Position numbers and translations under genes: made by a program. Positions 24,772-36,919 of a DNA stretch of 64,000 nucleotides are shown one piece after another. Each line of letters opens with the position of its first letter. Positions within the stretch are counted from its first letter, which is position 1. The notes beneath the pieces were generated by a model, which saw only the letters and a list, made by a program, of their open reading frames with translations, had not been told where the DNA came from and made no database searches. Location of the stretch: positions 1 through 64,000 of the forward strand of contig VCJN01000219.1 in the NCBI GenBank assembly GCA_006384855.1, written 5' to 3'. This DNA is from Tetraselmis striata (lineage: Eukaryota > Chlorophyta > Chlorodendrophyceae > Chlorodendrales > Chlorodendraceae).

Positions 24772-25935
24772 CAAGACTGAGCTGTCCCTGGCGTGACGTT
24801 TTGCTGCTCGCAGATGTCACGCCTCGTCTCTGATAGTGTCGACAGGACGCGGGTATAATATTGCAGCTCTTGCGGCTGTTGCTTGCCCCTGTTGAGTCGT
24901 GCATGCGGGGGAGACAAACGACGAGCAGAGACAGACTGTAAGGATAGTTAAATCCGCTATCCCCCCGGGGCGGATAGATAAGATGATTGCCCTGCCCAGA
25001 ACGGGGCCACTACGAAGAGCGCAGCCAGCTCTGTCGTGCGTGCTGGATAGCTGCTCATGCTGGCGCGGCGGCTTTGCGCGCGGCACGCGCGCAACTAATA
25101 CAATATTATAAATTCACTGATGCCCGTCGTGATGTGCGCTGCTGCTGCTGATACGGCCGCAATTGCATTGTATTCCGCCTCGTCGAGCACGCTAACAAGA
25201 CACGGGCCCCGGGAGGGGAGGGGGGGGGGTGGGGGGGGGGGGGGGGGGGGGGGGCGTTGTATTGCTTCAGAGTTTTTTTGGCATTTTTTTGGACAATATC
25301 TTCGTACAATTCGACGCCAGGAGTAGCCAGCAGTGCACGGGGTTCCTTTTGGGGCATATGGGCACGTTCATCAGGCTTGTTTTGGGCTGAAAACTTCGAC
25401 GTAGAAATGTGTAACCTGGCAGTAATTACGCGTGGCCACATAATGGGCGTGGGACTGTACGGCACGTGCGTCTACTCAATACCCAATACCCTGTGATGTG
25501 ACGACAACGAGCTGGGTGTACCTGTTTGCCGAGAACCACGCGTACATACAATGCTGTCATGCATTACCCGTGATTGTGATATGCAGACGGCACACAAGCG
25601 CACTCGGCACGATTAAAACAGTCATTGTGCTGCTCTAATATATGTATAAATGCCAATTTTGGCTTGTGTAGCAATCACAGGTGGGACTCTCCAGTGAAAT
25701 GAACACGAGTCAACTTGAATCAATCTTAAACAGCCATTTTCTACCGTTTCTTGCCGGTGCAGGCTGCAGCATTGCGCAGGTGGGAGGCGCAGCAGATTGG
25801 CGAAGCAGATTGCTCCTAAAGCAAGTGGGCGCTCCGCTGAGGACGGCATCGCGCAAGAGATTTGCGAGTTGCTTGTCATAAATTTACATTGCTTCTAGAT
25901 CGTAGGGGGGCGAGGGCAGAGCCAGGAGATGCGCA
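24772..25935. other. intergenic stretch with a long G-run
   Basis: This separates the HAD gene (5' end) from the RSP2-like gene (3' end). A nearly pure G-run of about 48 bases spans 25206-25254. A 66-codon open frame at 25681-25881 shows no known motif, and I do not count it as a gene. Confidence 0.45.
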
Positions 25936-28665
25936 TCACTCCGCTGCCTCTTCACCCTCCTCCCCCTCGGCGGCCGCTGCAGCAGCCTCCGCCTCCGCAG
26001 CTGCAGCTGCCTCTGCCTCCGCATCCGCCTTGGCCTTCTCCGCGGCCGCTAGCTCCTCCTCCTTGGCGGCCTTGTCAGCCTCCAGCGCCGCCTTCTCTGC
26101 CGCCTTCTCGCGCTGGATGACTGCCTTGTTAGCGGTGGCCCGCACCGCGCGCACGTACTTGCGAAGCAGAGCGCCCAAGTTAGAGGCCGGGCACTCCTCC
26201 GGAAGGTTGACGTCAACACAGGCCTTCAGCTCCTTGCGCGCAGCAGTCCAAGCCTCCGTGTCGCGCTCCGCGGTGGCGTCGATCGCCAGCACACGCTGGA
26301 AGAATTCGGTGCTTATCTGGTCGCGTGCCTGCGGCCAGGTGCCCCAGGCAGCAATGTCCTCCTTCATAATGTGCACGATGGCTTTCAGTACGTGTAACGT
26401 TGCCTGCGGCGCGTGCGTCGTCTGCCGAAGCTCCTCAATTGCAACTCCCGTCACGTTCTGGATCTGCAACGCCCAAAGCCTCAGCACGACCTGGCGGACC
26501 TCCACCACCGCGTCTGCGTCCTGGGCATCGCAGGGGCACAATATGCAGGTTAGCACACGCACAGCAATGACTGCCTGGAGCACGCAACCAAGCCGGCAGA
26601 GGCTTCAGTTGTCATGTAGACTCCGAGCAGGTGGTCTCGTAGAGTGGACGACTGTATCAGCCGGGGACAAAGCAGGAATGGCCTCCAAGAGCCCGCTGAG
26701 AGGATGACGAGGCGCTGCCCACCTCAACACGCTTCTCAGCCACCGTGATGTGCTTCTCAATGTTGCGGATCTCGCGCTGGCAGCGAGCAATGTCGTCCTC
26801 CTCCTCCGCTGGTTGCTCCTCCTCGACCTCGGGCTCCTCCGCTGGAGGCTCCGGCGGCACCACGGGCGTGCCATCTTCGTTCAGCTCTGGCGGCGGGTAC
26901 AGTGTGCTGGTCACTTGGGCGGCGATCTCCTCAAACACGGCGGAGATTCCCATGCCCGAGAAGGCAGCCTTGCGGGTGGCCTCCTTGGCCTTGATGGCCT
27001 TTGTGAGAGAGCGGCTGACGTCCCAGATGAAGTCCTTGTCAGCCTGGCTGAAAACTTTGCCAGAGCCCTGAGGCACGATCGTGTCTGCGCACAGCAGGGC
27101 GCGGTACTCGTCCTCTTGCCCCTGCACAGCGCTCACAAAGTAGGAGCCCATGCGCGGGAAGCGGCGGAAGAAGGTGACTGACTTGTTCTCCGCCACATTT
27201 GGGATGAAGAAGCTTGGGACCTGCTCGTCCAGCATGCCAAACGTAGGCGGGAGCGGCGTCTCCTTGGGCTTGTTCTCGTCATCTTCGGCTTCCTCCTCGG
27301 TGGGCGGAGCCGGGCGAGTGAGCAGCCCCACGCGCTCCAGCACCACCTCCCTGTCGTTCTCTGTGGCTGCCACATAGCGCAAACGGCAATCGCCATAGTT
27401 GAACTTGACGATGTTGGCCTCCACTGGCGCCTCGGGTGCCTCAGGCTCAGCCTCCGGCTCAGCGCCCTCCTCGCCCTCCTCTGGAGGCACAGGCGCCGGC
27501 TCCTCGTCCTCACTCTCCGGCTCTTCCTCCGCAAGCTCCGCCGGAGGCTCATCCGGCGCCTCTACATTCGCCACATACGCGGCAGACGCGTCTGTGTACT
27601 TTTGCACCAGCTCGACCGCTTGCTGGAACAGCACGTAGGGGTCGTCGGTAGCTTCTGCAAGAGCCATCAGCGCAGCCTTCTTCTCTGACTCAAAGTTGGC
27701 AGCCTGCTGCCTCTCAGCCTCTGCATCATCCTGCAGCAACACCGCAGAGTCAGCCCCAGCGCAAGAGCAAGACCAAACTCATTCTTATCCCTTCACCGCA
27801 CTGATGCCAGCCCTGAGCTGTGCACACTGCGCTCAAGCACATGTGCTCCGTCCACACACTTGGCAAATATGGACAACGTGATACATTGAGTACGTATACT
27901 TGATATGCCTCCCGGTGCCAATGCACATTTCCACTGGCTTGTGGGCACAGCGCGCGAGTGCGTTCCAGGAGAGCACGCGTCCAGCGCCGGTATCAGACCC
28001 GCCGGAATGGCGCACCTTGGCCGTTTTCTCCGCCTCCTTCTGCAGGTCGCGCTCCATGTAAAACTTACCCTCGATCTCTGCATTCTGCACATACCTGCAC
28101 ATGCCATGTAACATGGCAGTGTAAGCCCCGGGCGCATAGTAACATCGAGGGCGCCACGACTTCAGACATTCTGCAGGTCCGATATTTTGCCTTTTGGCAG
28201 GTGAATAACCCACGTGGGAGAAATCGGACGAGGGCGACATGCGGGCGCGGTCGGCACAGACATGTCGCGCCGTTTCTCAAGATTACTCCGCCCCGTCAAG
28301 ATACCACTCGCCCGACCATGAGCTATATCCGGTATCAGCTGCCTCTGTCAGTGTCTCTGTTCCAAGCCTCAAAGCCGGAGGCAGCCGAGTCTAGCAGCTG
28401 CCGAGAGGCCGCAGGTTGCCGGCCCGCACCTCAGCAGCCAGCGTCCCAGGTACTCCACGGGGTCGTTCGGCTCCGCGGTCACCGTGGCGGCGCAACCCCG
28501 GGCCAACGCCTCGCCCACCGTCTCCTTAAGGTACCCGCAGTCAAACGCCATACTGTAGTTCAGCCCCGTGGGGAACTCCCAAGTCGCTGCCTTCCGTACC
28601 ACCGGCTCGGCTGGGGCCTGTGGATATAGTGGATGTCTGTGCGCTGCGGTGCCCCTCTCATGCAT
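25936..28665 (-). CDS. RSP2-like: radial spoke protein 2-like (Dpy-30 plus GAF domains)
   Basis: Probable ciliary radial-spoke protein. RSP2 of green algae combines a Dpy-30 docking motif with a GAF domain in the spoke. Four exons close in frame to 635 residues: 28665-28430, 28094-28016, 27730-26723 and 26520-25936. The Dpy-30 motif (about residues 45-80) reads YLKETVGEAL to NDPVEYLGRWLLRYVQN. A charged coiled coil follows (FYMERDLQKEAEKTAK, AEAERQQAANFESEKKAAL), then an acidic Glu/Pro-rich linker. A GAF-like domain (about residues 205-345) includes FIPNVAENKSVTFFRRFPRM and ALLCADTIVPQGSGKVFS. The C-terminus is Ala/Glu/Lys-rich coiled coil (KAAKEEELAAAEKAKADAEA). The start at 28665 is the most likely ATG in the open frame, but an upstream exon cannot be excluded. 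It is divergent from ISY1, 816 bases apart. Another Dpy-30/GAF ciliary protein remains possible. Confidence 0.75.
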
Positions 28666-29481
28666 TGCGGGCCGCTGCGGTACGGTATGCTGGTACCAAC
28701 AGCCCGCGCTACCTGTTGGGCGGGCAGCTACCGTATTGGAGACGTCCAGGTATGTAAGTATGTTGGGACGAGGACGGGCACTACCAGTAGTACCCTGTAT
28801 CTGCATCACGAAGCCCGTGTGCGCGACGACAACCGCCGAGTGCACAAAGCATGCGGATCGTCAATACGAGTATCATCCGATAGAACCCATACTCGTATCA
28901 TCATTTTCATTGCCCGCAGCCATGGTACTGGCAATCCTTACTGCCTTCTTTATTTGTAATTCACACCATGACGTGCGCGGCGGCGGCGTCGTCGCTTGCG
29001 CTGCTGATAACGACGCCGAGTTCGCTGGACGGCCATCTCCATCAGCAGGCTGCCGCCGCAGGCGGGGACGAACACAATGGACACATATTGCCGCCTGCTG
29101 TTGCGACTGTAGCGACACACAAACTCAGCACAGGGAAGCCGCACAGCTGTGGGGCTCTGGGACAATAGCGACCCTGCTCTTCCCCACCGCGGAACCCACA
29201 GAGTCACCTACTCAGCTCTCCGGCTGCTGTCGTCCAGGTCCAACTGCCCCCATTGCTCTGCCGAGGACCTACCCGGCTGACTCAGAAGGAGCACTGCCAT
29301 CGTGAGCTGCAGGCAGACGCCGCCCACTTGCCTGTTGGCGGGCATTCGGGAAGGCATCAGCCTTGCACAAGGGGCTCTCGCCTTGCATCGCTTCTGGGCG
29401 GGAACCCGCGCTCGAGCCGCCGAACAGGGCGGGGTTGCACACGGAGCGGTGTGAGTAGCGCGCCGCGGCAGTCGCGGCAAG
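28666..29481. other. divergent promoter region between the RSP2-like gene and ISY1
   Basis: The two flanking genes point away from each other, so this 816-base stretch should hold both promoters. I see no clear TATA box, repeat or open frame worth calling. GC-rich trinucleotide-like sequence occurs around 28975-29065. Confidence 0.4.
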
Positions 29482-31723
29482 ATGGCGCGCAATGAGGAGA
29501 AGGCCAACTCCATGCTCAACCGCTTCCTGGCTGCCAAGGGGGCAGAGGGGAAGGAGCCACGCAAGAAGCGGCCCTACCTGGCCACGGAGTGCAGAGACTT
29601 GAACGAGGCGGACCAGTGGCGACAGCAGATCCTGCGCGAGATCGGCAAGAAGGTGATGGAGATCCAGAACGCGGGGCTGGGGGAGCACAGGTGGGTTAAG
29701 GGTGGCGCCCGCACCTGGTGGCCCAGCAACCCGGCATGCAAACCTCTCAAAGCAGCCTGCCCGCGTCCTCTTGGCTCCGCGCCCCCCCTTACCTTGCCTT
29801 TGCGCCCCCCTGGGCGCCGCGCTCAACGCTACCCTAACCCCGCGCTCCCTGCCCCGCCAGGCTGCGAGACCTAAACGACGAGATCAACAAGCTCATCCGA
29901 GAAAAAGGTCACTGGGAAAAACGCATTGTGGACCTAGGGGGGCCGAATTACGCCAAGACAGCTCCAAAGGTTGTTGGCAACACATATCATCTTGAATATT
30001 TTTATTTTTTTTTGGGGGGGGGGGGGGGGGGGGGGGCTTCCATGGAAGTGGGGTTGATTGGAGGAGAAGTGCTCTGACGCGGCGGGGCGGCGGCAGGTGG
30101 CGGACAGTCAAGGCAACGTGATAGCGGACGCCACGGGCAAGGGGGCGGGCTACCGCTACTTTGGCGCCGCGAAGCAGCTACCGGGCGTGAAAGAGCTCTT
30201 CGATAAGGAGAAGCCGCGGCAGGTGTGTGAGCGTATCCCCTCCCCTCCCTGGGCCCTCCTGCTTCGCTGGCGGCGAATGCTGATGAACCATCTCAACCCC
30301 AGTCAGTAGCCCCCAGGATAGCTTGCTGAGGCATGAACTCTTCCTTTCCATGTTTGAGTTGGCACTGATAGCGCCACGTATATACAAATGCTTAATACTG
30401 AACGTACTGTAGGTAACCACGCTTTAAGTTTGCTATGTATTTTAAATGTGATTGAGGATTTATGTGGTTGCCCCCGCGCGTGCGAAGAGAGTGTATATAA
30501 TAAAATGTATCAGATGGACTGCATTCATTCCGAGCCCATGCTGCAACAGCGATGATCATGTTTGGGGCCTGCGAAGGTGATTTCAGGATATGGAATGCTT
30601 CGGATTCATTAGGGGCATGTATCAAAACAGTGTTGCTTTTTGTGCCGTTGTGACGCAACACTCATCACTGCCCAAGACCCCGCCCCAATAGGCACAAAAT
30701 GACATGCAATGGCGTCCTCTGCGCATTGAGTGCCACAGTGCAACTAGAGCACGGTCCAGGCAGAGGCCATCCCGGCCGTGGCTTGTTGGCGGGTGGGACC
30801 TGTTGACAGGCTGCTGCGTGCCTGGCGGCGCGTGCTGCTGACTGACTTGGGTTGCTCTGCCACCGCGCTGGCAGATACGGCGCACACGGCATGAGATGTT
30901 CCGTCACATCGACGCGGACTACTACGGTTTCCGCGACGACGAGGACGGCATCCTGCAGCGGCTGGAGGTGCAGGCGGAGAAGAAGATGCGGACCGAGGTG
31001 GGCGTGACCCCCGGCACCTGCACGCCAGGCGGGCGGCGGCGCCAGGTCATCTGAGGTGCGCTGGATGAAGGCGCGCTGATGAGATGCCGCCTGTCCTACC
31101 CGTAGGCGCTGAAGGAGTGGGAGGCCAACGAGGCGGCTCGGCAGGAGGAGCTAACTCAGGCCGTGGGCTCAATCCAAGATGGTAACCCCCCCCCCCCCCA
31201 CTCCCGCCCTTTCCTTGTTTTTCCCGTGACATTTTGCTGAAGTTTCAGAGGGCTGACGCACGGCTCTGCTATGCGCATGCGCGAGTGTGCGTTTAAAGAA
31301 CCTACGAACCTAAGTGTATGTGTCTTGTTGGCATACATTTTAAATGAGATGTATTCTGTCTTACGGCGGTATAGGGACATGTTTAAGGGTATGTCATTTT
31401 GAAATATAAATCGATGGCAAGGCAGATACATTTGTAGTTTAATATTTGCAAGATATTGTTTGTTAGGATGTTTGACGTTGAACGGAGAACGCCTAAACCC
31501 CAACATCCCGCCCTATCATTCCTTCTCCGTTTGTGCCTGCCCCACAGTGTCGGCGGACGAAACGGACGCCCAGTTTGTGGCCTACGTGCCGCTCCCGGAG
31601 ACCAAGGACATTGAGAAGCGCATCCTGAATAAGAAGAAGGCCGACCTGCTGTCCAAGTACTCGAGCGACTCGCTGCTGGAGCAGCAGGCCAGCGCCAAGG
31701 AGTTTCTCAACAAGCGCTCGTGA
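29482..31723 (+). CDS. ISY1: pre-mRNA-splicing factor ISY1
   Basis: ISY1 is a nuclear spliceosome component associated with the Prp19-related complex, acting around the first catalytic step. Six exons close exactly to 272 residues: 29482-29690, 29861-29969, 30097-30222, 30875-30997, 31106-31181 and 31548-31723. Hallmarks in order: the start [83 protein letters not shown], the acidic [15 protein letters not shown] and the C-terminal [18 protein letters not shown] to a Lys/Arg-Ser end. The length matches the family, apart from a shorter acidic linker than in animals. Exon phases at all five junctions agree. Intron 2 carries a long G-run (about 30016-30037), and intron 5 starts GTAAC followed at once by a C-run. 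It is transcribed away from the RSP2-like gene and towards the kinase. Confidence 0.96.
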
Positions 31724-32298
31724 GCCATGACACGGAGGGGTTGGGATGGGATGGCAGGGCCTGTTGGCTCCGCACGTTGCCGCTGTAACTGTGGCTGGGG
31801 CCACTTATACTGCTGCCGCACCTATAAGCAAGCGGGAGTCGGTTGCTCCCTTTGTTCTGCCATATAGTGAACCATTTGAGACTCTGAATTGCCGTACTGC
31901 TATGAGTCGGTGTTACAAGTAACACCGGGCGGTCAGTACGTCCCACGTGCCCTCCACATGGACGTGGAAACCGTATGGAATCCCAGTGTCAGGCGCATCC
32001 TCGCATACGCCTCTGCCATTCCCTCCCCAGCCAAACTTCCCAGCACAGTATGCTGAGGCAAGAGCTCTGCCCCGCCATAGTTGAGTTTTCGAATAGCATC
32101 ATGACTGTAATACTGTTACAAACGCTCGGAGATGTGCACAAGGGTACTTGTTACATTATTTGTGACGTAGCAAAACCTCATCCCAGCATGAGATATCACT
32201 TCAAGGGATACAAAATGATCAGGCCTCTCACTTTGCCGCGGGGCTATCGCATATGGACGTTAGGCTCTGTGCGCAGCCAGCAGCGTTGATATGCTTTG
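31724..32298. other. spacer between convergent ISY1 and kinase genes
   Basis: This contains only the presumed 3' ends of both genes. I see no repeat, RNA gene or conserved frame. Confidence 0.5.
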
Positions 32299-33216
32299 CT
32301 ATGCGGAGCCCATAAACCGACTCCCGCGGAACCAAGGGTAGGACAGCAACTGCTTCGCAGAGGGGCGCTTCAGAGCGTCCCGGGTGAGCATCCCCTTCAC
32401 CACGCTCTTCGCAGCTTGAGAGAGGGACCCCCAAATGTGCGGATTGTCGAAATCTGGTTCAGCGTGGACGATTTCATCGTAGAGGTCCTCCAAGGACCGC
32501 CCAAAGAACGGGTACCTCCCTGACAGTAGGGCGTAGCACAACACGCCGGCCGCCCAAATGTCTCTGCCACCGTCCACTGTCTGCGCGGGCTTGCAGGTCA
32601 ACAGCTCTGGCGCGGCGTACAGGGGCGTGCCACATGTATCATGGGCTAGCAGAGGCTTGCCGATATCCTCGGCGAAGCCTAGATCGACGAGTCTCAAGTC
32701 CAGCGAACCGTCGTTTCGAGCCAGCACGACATTTTCCAGCTTCACGTCTCCGTGCACGATGCAGCCGTCGTGTAGGTGTGCCAGCGCGCTCAGAAGTTGC
32801 GCCGCCACGAGGCACGTCTCATCTTCGGTATAACGGCCACGCTTCAGCAAGTCCGTCAACAAGTCCGGCCCCCGCAGCAGCTCAGTGATGATATGCAGCG
32901 CGTCTCTGTCGGCGAAGTGCTCGCGATATACAAGCAGGTTGGGGTGATACAAGCGTTTCAATGCCCGTATTTGTTGCTGGGCGCAGTCTCGCTCGGCCTC
33001 CTCCGTGATGACCTTGCAGGCCCATTCCTGGCCACTGTTGCGGTCGACGGCGACTCGCACGGTCGAGTGAGCGCCCTCGCCGATGGCCTCGCACAGCTTA
33101 TATCGGCTATGCACCGACCCATGAGTTCGCTTCTCCCGGGGACTGAAACAAGTCGACAGCGACGGGGACTTCTGGAGAAAATGAACCCACCAACTGTCGC
33201 TGCGGTCCAGCTTCAT
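32299..33216 (-). CDS. intronless serine/threonine protein kinase, CaMK-like
   Basis: A single exon encodes 305 residues that are almost entirely kinase domain. Visible elements: glycine loop GEGAHSTV, ATP-binding Lys in WACKVI, catalytic loop HGDVKLENVVL, metal-binding DLGFAED in place of the usual DFG, activation segment with CGTPLYAAPELL, and subdomain IX DIWAAGVLCYALLSGRYPFF. The domain ends with RPSAKQLLSYPWFRG. The LxxGRYPFxG and 'yPWF' features point to the CaMK/CDPK group. There is no EF-hand or other regulatory domain. The Arg usually before the catalytic Asp is Gly (HGD), so this is a non-RD kinase, often not regulated by activation-loop phosphorylation. The catalytic Lys, Asp and Asn are all present, so activity is plausible. 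Having no intron among intron-rich neighbours suggests retroposition or recent arrival. Confidence 0.9.
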   Translation of the reverse strand: MKLDRSDSWWVHFLQKSPSLSTCFSPREKRTHGSVHSRYKLCEAIGEGAHSTVRVAVDRNSGQEWACKVITEEAERDCAQQQIRALKRLYHPNLLVYREHFADRDALHIITELLRGPDLLTDLLKRGRYTEDETCLVAAQLLSALAHLHDGCIVHGDVKLENVVLARNDGSLDLRLVDLGFAEDIGKPLLAHDTCGTPLYAAPELLTCKPAQTVDGGRDIWAAGVLCYALLSGRYPFFGRSLEDLYDEIVHAEPDFDNPHIWGSLSQAAKSVVKGMLTRDALKRPSAKQLLSYPWFRGSRFMGSA

Positions 33217-33794
33217 TCCGCCCGATTTACCGCGGCTCGTCGCCGAGCTCTACAGGTAGCAACCCTGCAGTCCGTCACGCCGCGAGGAAGGCCAGAGTAG
33301 GGCGCGGTCGGGCAACGATGTGTAAGCGGCCCCCTGTTGTTTGAGACGGTCTGGCGACGGTTCTCGAGCACCAGTACTCGACTATAAAAAGCAATGCTAC
33401 GGGGATTGTTTTTCTGCCCCCGGGGATGCTACTTATCCAGGGATAAATATTGGGCGAAGTAATTATATATTTGGCGAAGTCCACGGTACAGGATTAGTAC
33501 AGTCCAGCAGGAGCAAATCATTTTTAAAGAATTCCAAATGTCAGCACGGTCTTACGACTTACGCATATATCAGACGAATATCATACGATGTATTGATATA
33601 TTCATTCCGAGAATCAGAGCCCGAACTCAAAAATCCGGCCATGTCGCGCCCTCGGCCCGTCATCTAAGGGTGCCCTCCCGAGAAAATGTCACCTTCACCT
33701 TTATCCCTTGTGTGTCACCTCTGCTAGCTATTACTGGCATTTGTGTTACCGGGTTGCGCGCTGAAGTAGCCCGTGGGTATCAGTTCGGGCTGAT

Positions 33795-34335
33795 CTGAAT
33801 TCAGCTGAATTCAGCTGAGCAGACTTCACCCTGAATTCAGCCCCTGAAATCATAGCATGAAGTCTGTTCAGTTCATGTATGCATGTCTTCAGGCTGAATT
33901 CATGCCTAAAGAACCCCCTCCCCCCCCCTCCCCCCCCCCCCCCTTTGCCAACACCCCCCCTCCGTTCCCCCCTCGACCCCCCCCCCCACCGCAACCACTC
34001 ATTCGTACACGTATATGTACACATATATCCATATAAACATCTATAAATGTATATGTACATACAGACTTATTTGTATATTTGTCATGTCTTTATATATGCT
34101 CGCCACACATGTGGGGCTTCTCCGAATTCGCCACGTAGGACACCTACATGGGCGCTACGGTACAATATCTTCGGATTATGCCTATTCAGAGGCAATCTAT
34201 CAAAACGCTCAAAACGTATTCCCAGAGGGACTTCAGGTTATTGGGGTATTCATGCCATTTCTGGAAGGTATTCAGGCTGGACTGAATTCAGCTGATGAAG
34301 TTGGGACTTCAGGCTGAGGTACCCGTACCCTGAAT
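33795..34335. repeat. possible small inverted-repeat element with CTGAATTCAG motifs
   Basis: The left end has three CTGAATTCAG palindromes (33797-33840) and CTTCAGGCTGAATTCA near 33888. The right end has ATTCAGGCTGGACTGAATTCAG (34271 onward) and CTTCAGGCTGAGG. The ends are roughly inverted and enclose about 350 bases of non-coding sequence including a CT-rich tract. A MITE-like origin is possible, but no clean target duplication is seen. Confidence 0.35.
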
Positions 34336-35449
34336 TGCAGGCCCTTCCGCGCAACATTGGGTACTACTATAGCGAAAGGCTATTTACAAACCGGGTCTAC
34401 ATATAATACATGCGAACCGCCGCCAGCCAAACCCTATTCGTACTACGGTACCGGGATTGTCAACATATATGTTTCGGTGAGTATTCGGTGTTCCCACTGT
34501 CGCTATGCGGTGCCCACAGCGGATATACAACGACAAATCCCAGGTATGATCTGAACTAGTTTATGGGGTTTCCTCCCTTGACCTAACCGCTTTTCAGCTA
34601 CAAGCAAGTGCTGTTCAGTGGTACGGGAACTAGGCACCTGTCGTTGCGCCTTTTTTGGGTGCAGCACGAGTAGACATAAAAGCAGCCACAACAGCTGAAC
34701 GAGCCTGCCATCTTCCAGTTTTCGCTGCGTTACACGCAGCGCCCTCCCTGACTCCGTTTTCCCTCCACGCTTTATTTCGCTTTACCTTCCTGCCAATTTC
34801 GGCTCTTGAAAGTGTAAAATGGCCTGCGAAACCTTTTTGGCAAAATCTGAGTCAACTTTGAAATATTATTCCAGTTCCTTGAATTTTGCTCGAATTTTTA
34901 AATAGGAATCCTGCGCGGATTTCCTGGTACCAGCATTAGTCGCTACAGGGCACTACAGGGCTACCGGGCTATACTACAGGGTGTACAGGGTAGCGCCAGC
35001 AGCAGTTTTAAATAAAGTAATCCTTAGCAATAATTGGCGGTTGCTGCGTAGATCTACGTGGCTGATGTCGTAGGTCTACGTGGCCGATGATCTACTCGCT
35101 GATGTCGTAGTATAGTCGCGCGCGGCCGATTCGATAGCAGATACAAGTACTATGGTGAAATCAGGCCACTGTATGGGATACGAGATATTGTAATGATACG
35201 TACTCCTGGTATATGTTGTGATATATCCATATGCTTATATATTATCTATATATCTTCAGCCGGCCACCCCCCGCCGCCTGGGCGGGTCCGACGACCGTCC
35301 TCGGCCCTCGGAATCGCGAGCCCTTCCTCCGCCTCCACCCCCGGCTGGGGATGGGGGCGGGGATCGTGCACGGGTGGCGCCTTGGTAGCCTTGGCCCCGC
35401 CCGTGCTGCCACCGCCGCGGAGGAGCAGTGTGAGCTGGACATACACCGG

Positions 35450-36045
35450 CGTCTTACGTCGCGGCTGGTCCGGTCAAGCCCCCGTTCGCTGTTCTTTGAG
35501 CACCCTCTCCCTTCATGTCCTGTCGGCGCCTCCACATCACATTCGGCCTAGTGCCGCTATTGGAGTGGCCCGGGATGTTGTGATGGGAAGGGAGTTCTAC
35601 GTTTGGCGGAACGGGACGCGACCGAGCCGGCGGCGGATCTGGCTCTGGGCGGAACAACGCGCGCCGGACACCGGCGTCTTACATCGTTGCTGGCCAGGTC
35701 AAGTCCCCGTTCGCTGTTCTTTGAGCACCCTCTCCCTTCTTGTCCTGTCGGCGCCTCCACATCACATTCGGCTTAGTGCCGCTATTGGAGTGGCCCGGGA
35801 TGTTGTGCTGGGGAAGGCGTTCTATGTTTGACGCGCTCGAGCTGGCGGCGGATTTGGCGTTGGGTGGCCTGCGTCTGTTGCACGCCCGTGGCGCCCTGTT
35901 CTGGGTTGGACCCCCCCCACTTCCGCTCCTTGCTGCGAGACCTCAACTTCGAAGCTCCTTTCCTGTCGGCGCCTTCACATCACATTCGGCCTAGTGCCGC
36001 TATTGGAGTGGCCCGGGATTGTGTGTTGATGAGGAGAGCGTCCCT
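35450..36045 (+). repeat. degenerate tandem repeat, unit about 220 bp, three copies
   Basis: The block CATCACATTCGGC-TAGTGCC followed by GCTATTGGAGTGGCCCGGGA appears near 35530, 35752 and 35975. Flanking shared blocks include CCCCGTTCGCTGTTCTTTGA and TCCTGTCGGCGCC. Copies 1 and 2 are close; copy 3 is diverged at its left. No coding role is visible. Confidence 0.75.
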
Positions 36046-36919
36046 ATTGCGTGGAGTGGCGGCTGGCTGGTGGCGATGCATGGTCAGTGGCTACCATGGC
36101 GGTTCCCTCCTCTGTTGGCCCGTAGCTGGATTTCCTTCTGGATTTCTGTGTGGATTTCTTGAATGTTGCGTCTAGCACATGTAATAATAATCTATATATC
36201 TATCTATATAAATACATCGCCTCATGCAGCTAGCTCATGTGATTGAATATATCTACCGGCATATACCGGCGGATATTATCTACAGGGTACGGCCGGTTAC
36301 CGTACTACCGGTTTGTGAGGATATACCCTCACTAGCCCTAATCATTAGCACGTTAGGCGCGTAGCGCGCACCCGTCGGATGACGGGCTGCGCCCGCGCAC
36401 TGACGGCCACATCGCGCCGCTTGATATAAGTCGCTATCAGGCACGGCGCCGGTCGGCATGTAAAGAGATCATACTCCACCATCACACCAGTGGAATAGCA
36501 CTCACTCTCTCCACCACGCGCACCTTCCCTCACAGGTTTGTGTAACTCGTACTCGTTATTGCCGTACTCGTAATACGAGGTACGAGTACACGCCATACAT
36601 TATAGTGACATTACTACTGTAGTTAACCGTTTTGAACAAGTAGACGGGCGGCGAGGCGGATGGGCGACGGTCGTGCGGCGTCCGGCGACGGACGAACGAC
36701 GGCGTCCGGCGTCCGGGTCCGGTCCATCACGCGGCGGGCTCGGCGCTTCGCGCCATGCCCGCCCCGTAGACATGACGAACGACGACGACCGGCCCGACTA
36801 TACCGGCGCGCGTACAGTCACCGTACCGGTATTGCGACTAGTGCGTGCAAAGGTCGGGGGGGGGGGGGGGAGGGGGGGGGGGGGGGGGGGACGCGGGCGG
36901 TACTTGTATAGTGAATATC

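Larger units (their letters stand above)
33217..36900. other. gene-free repeat-rich stretch
   Basis: From here to the right edge no conserved host gene is seen. This part contains CTGAATTCAG inverted motifs (33.79-34.33 kb), C/T-rich simple sequence (33.91-33.99 kb), short direct repeats near 34.94-35.12 kb (CTACAGGG, GTAGATCTACGTGGC) and a tandem repeat at 35.45-36.05 kb. Confidence 0.5.

Noticed and set aside
25681..25881. A 66-codon plus-strand frame starting MGLSSEMNTSQLES
   Set aside because: It is short, with no motif, no splice evidence and no second copy.
26745..27640. Long plus-strand frames rich in Ser, Gly and Ala
   Set aside because: They are antisense shadows of the RSP2-like exon, whose Glu/Pro/Ala codons keep the other strand open.
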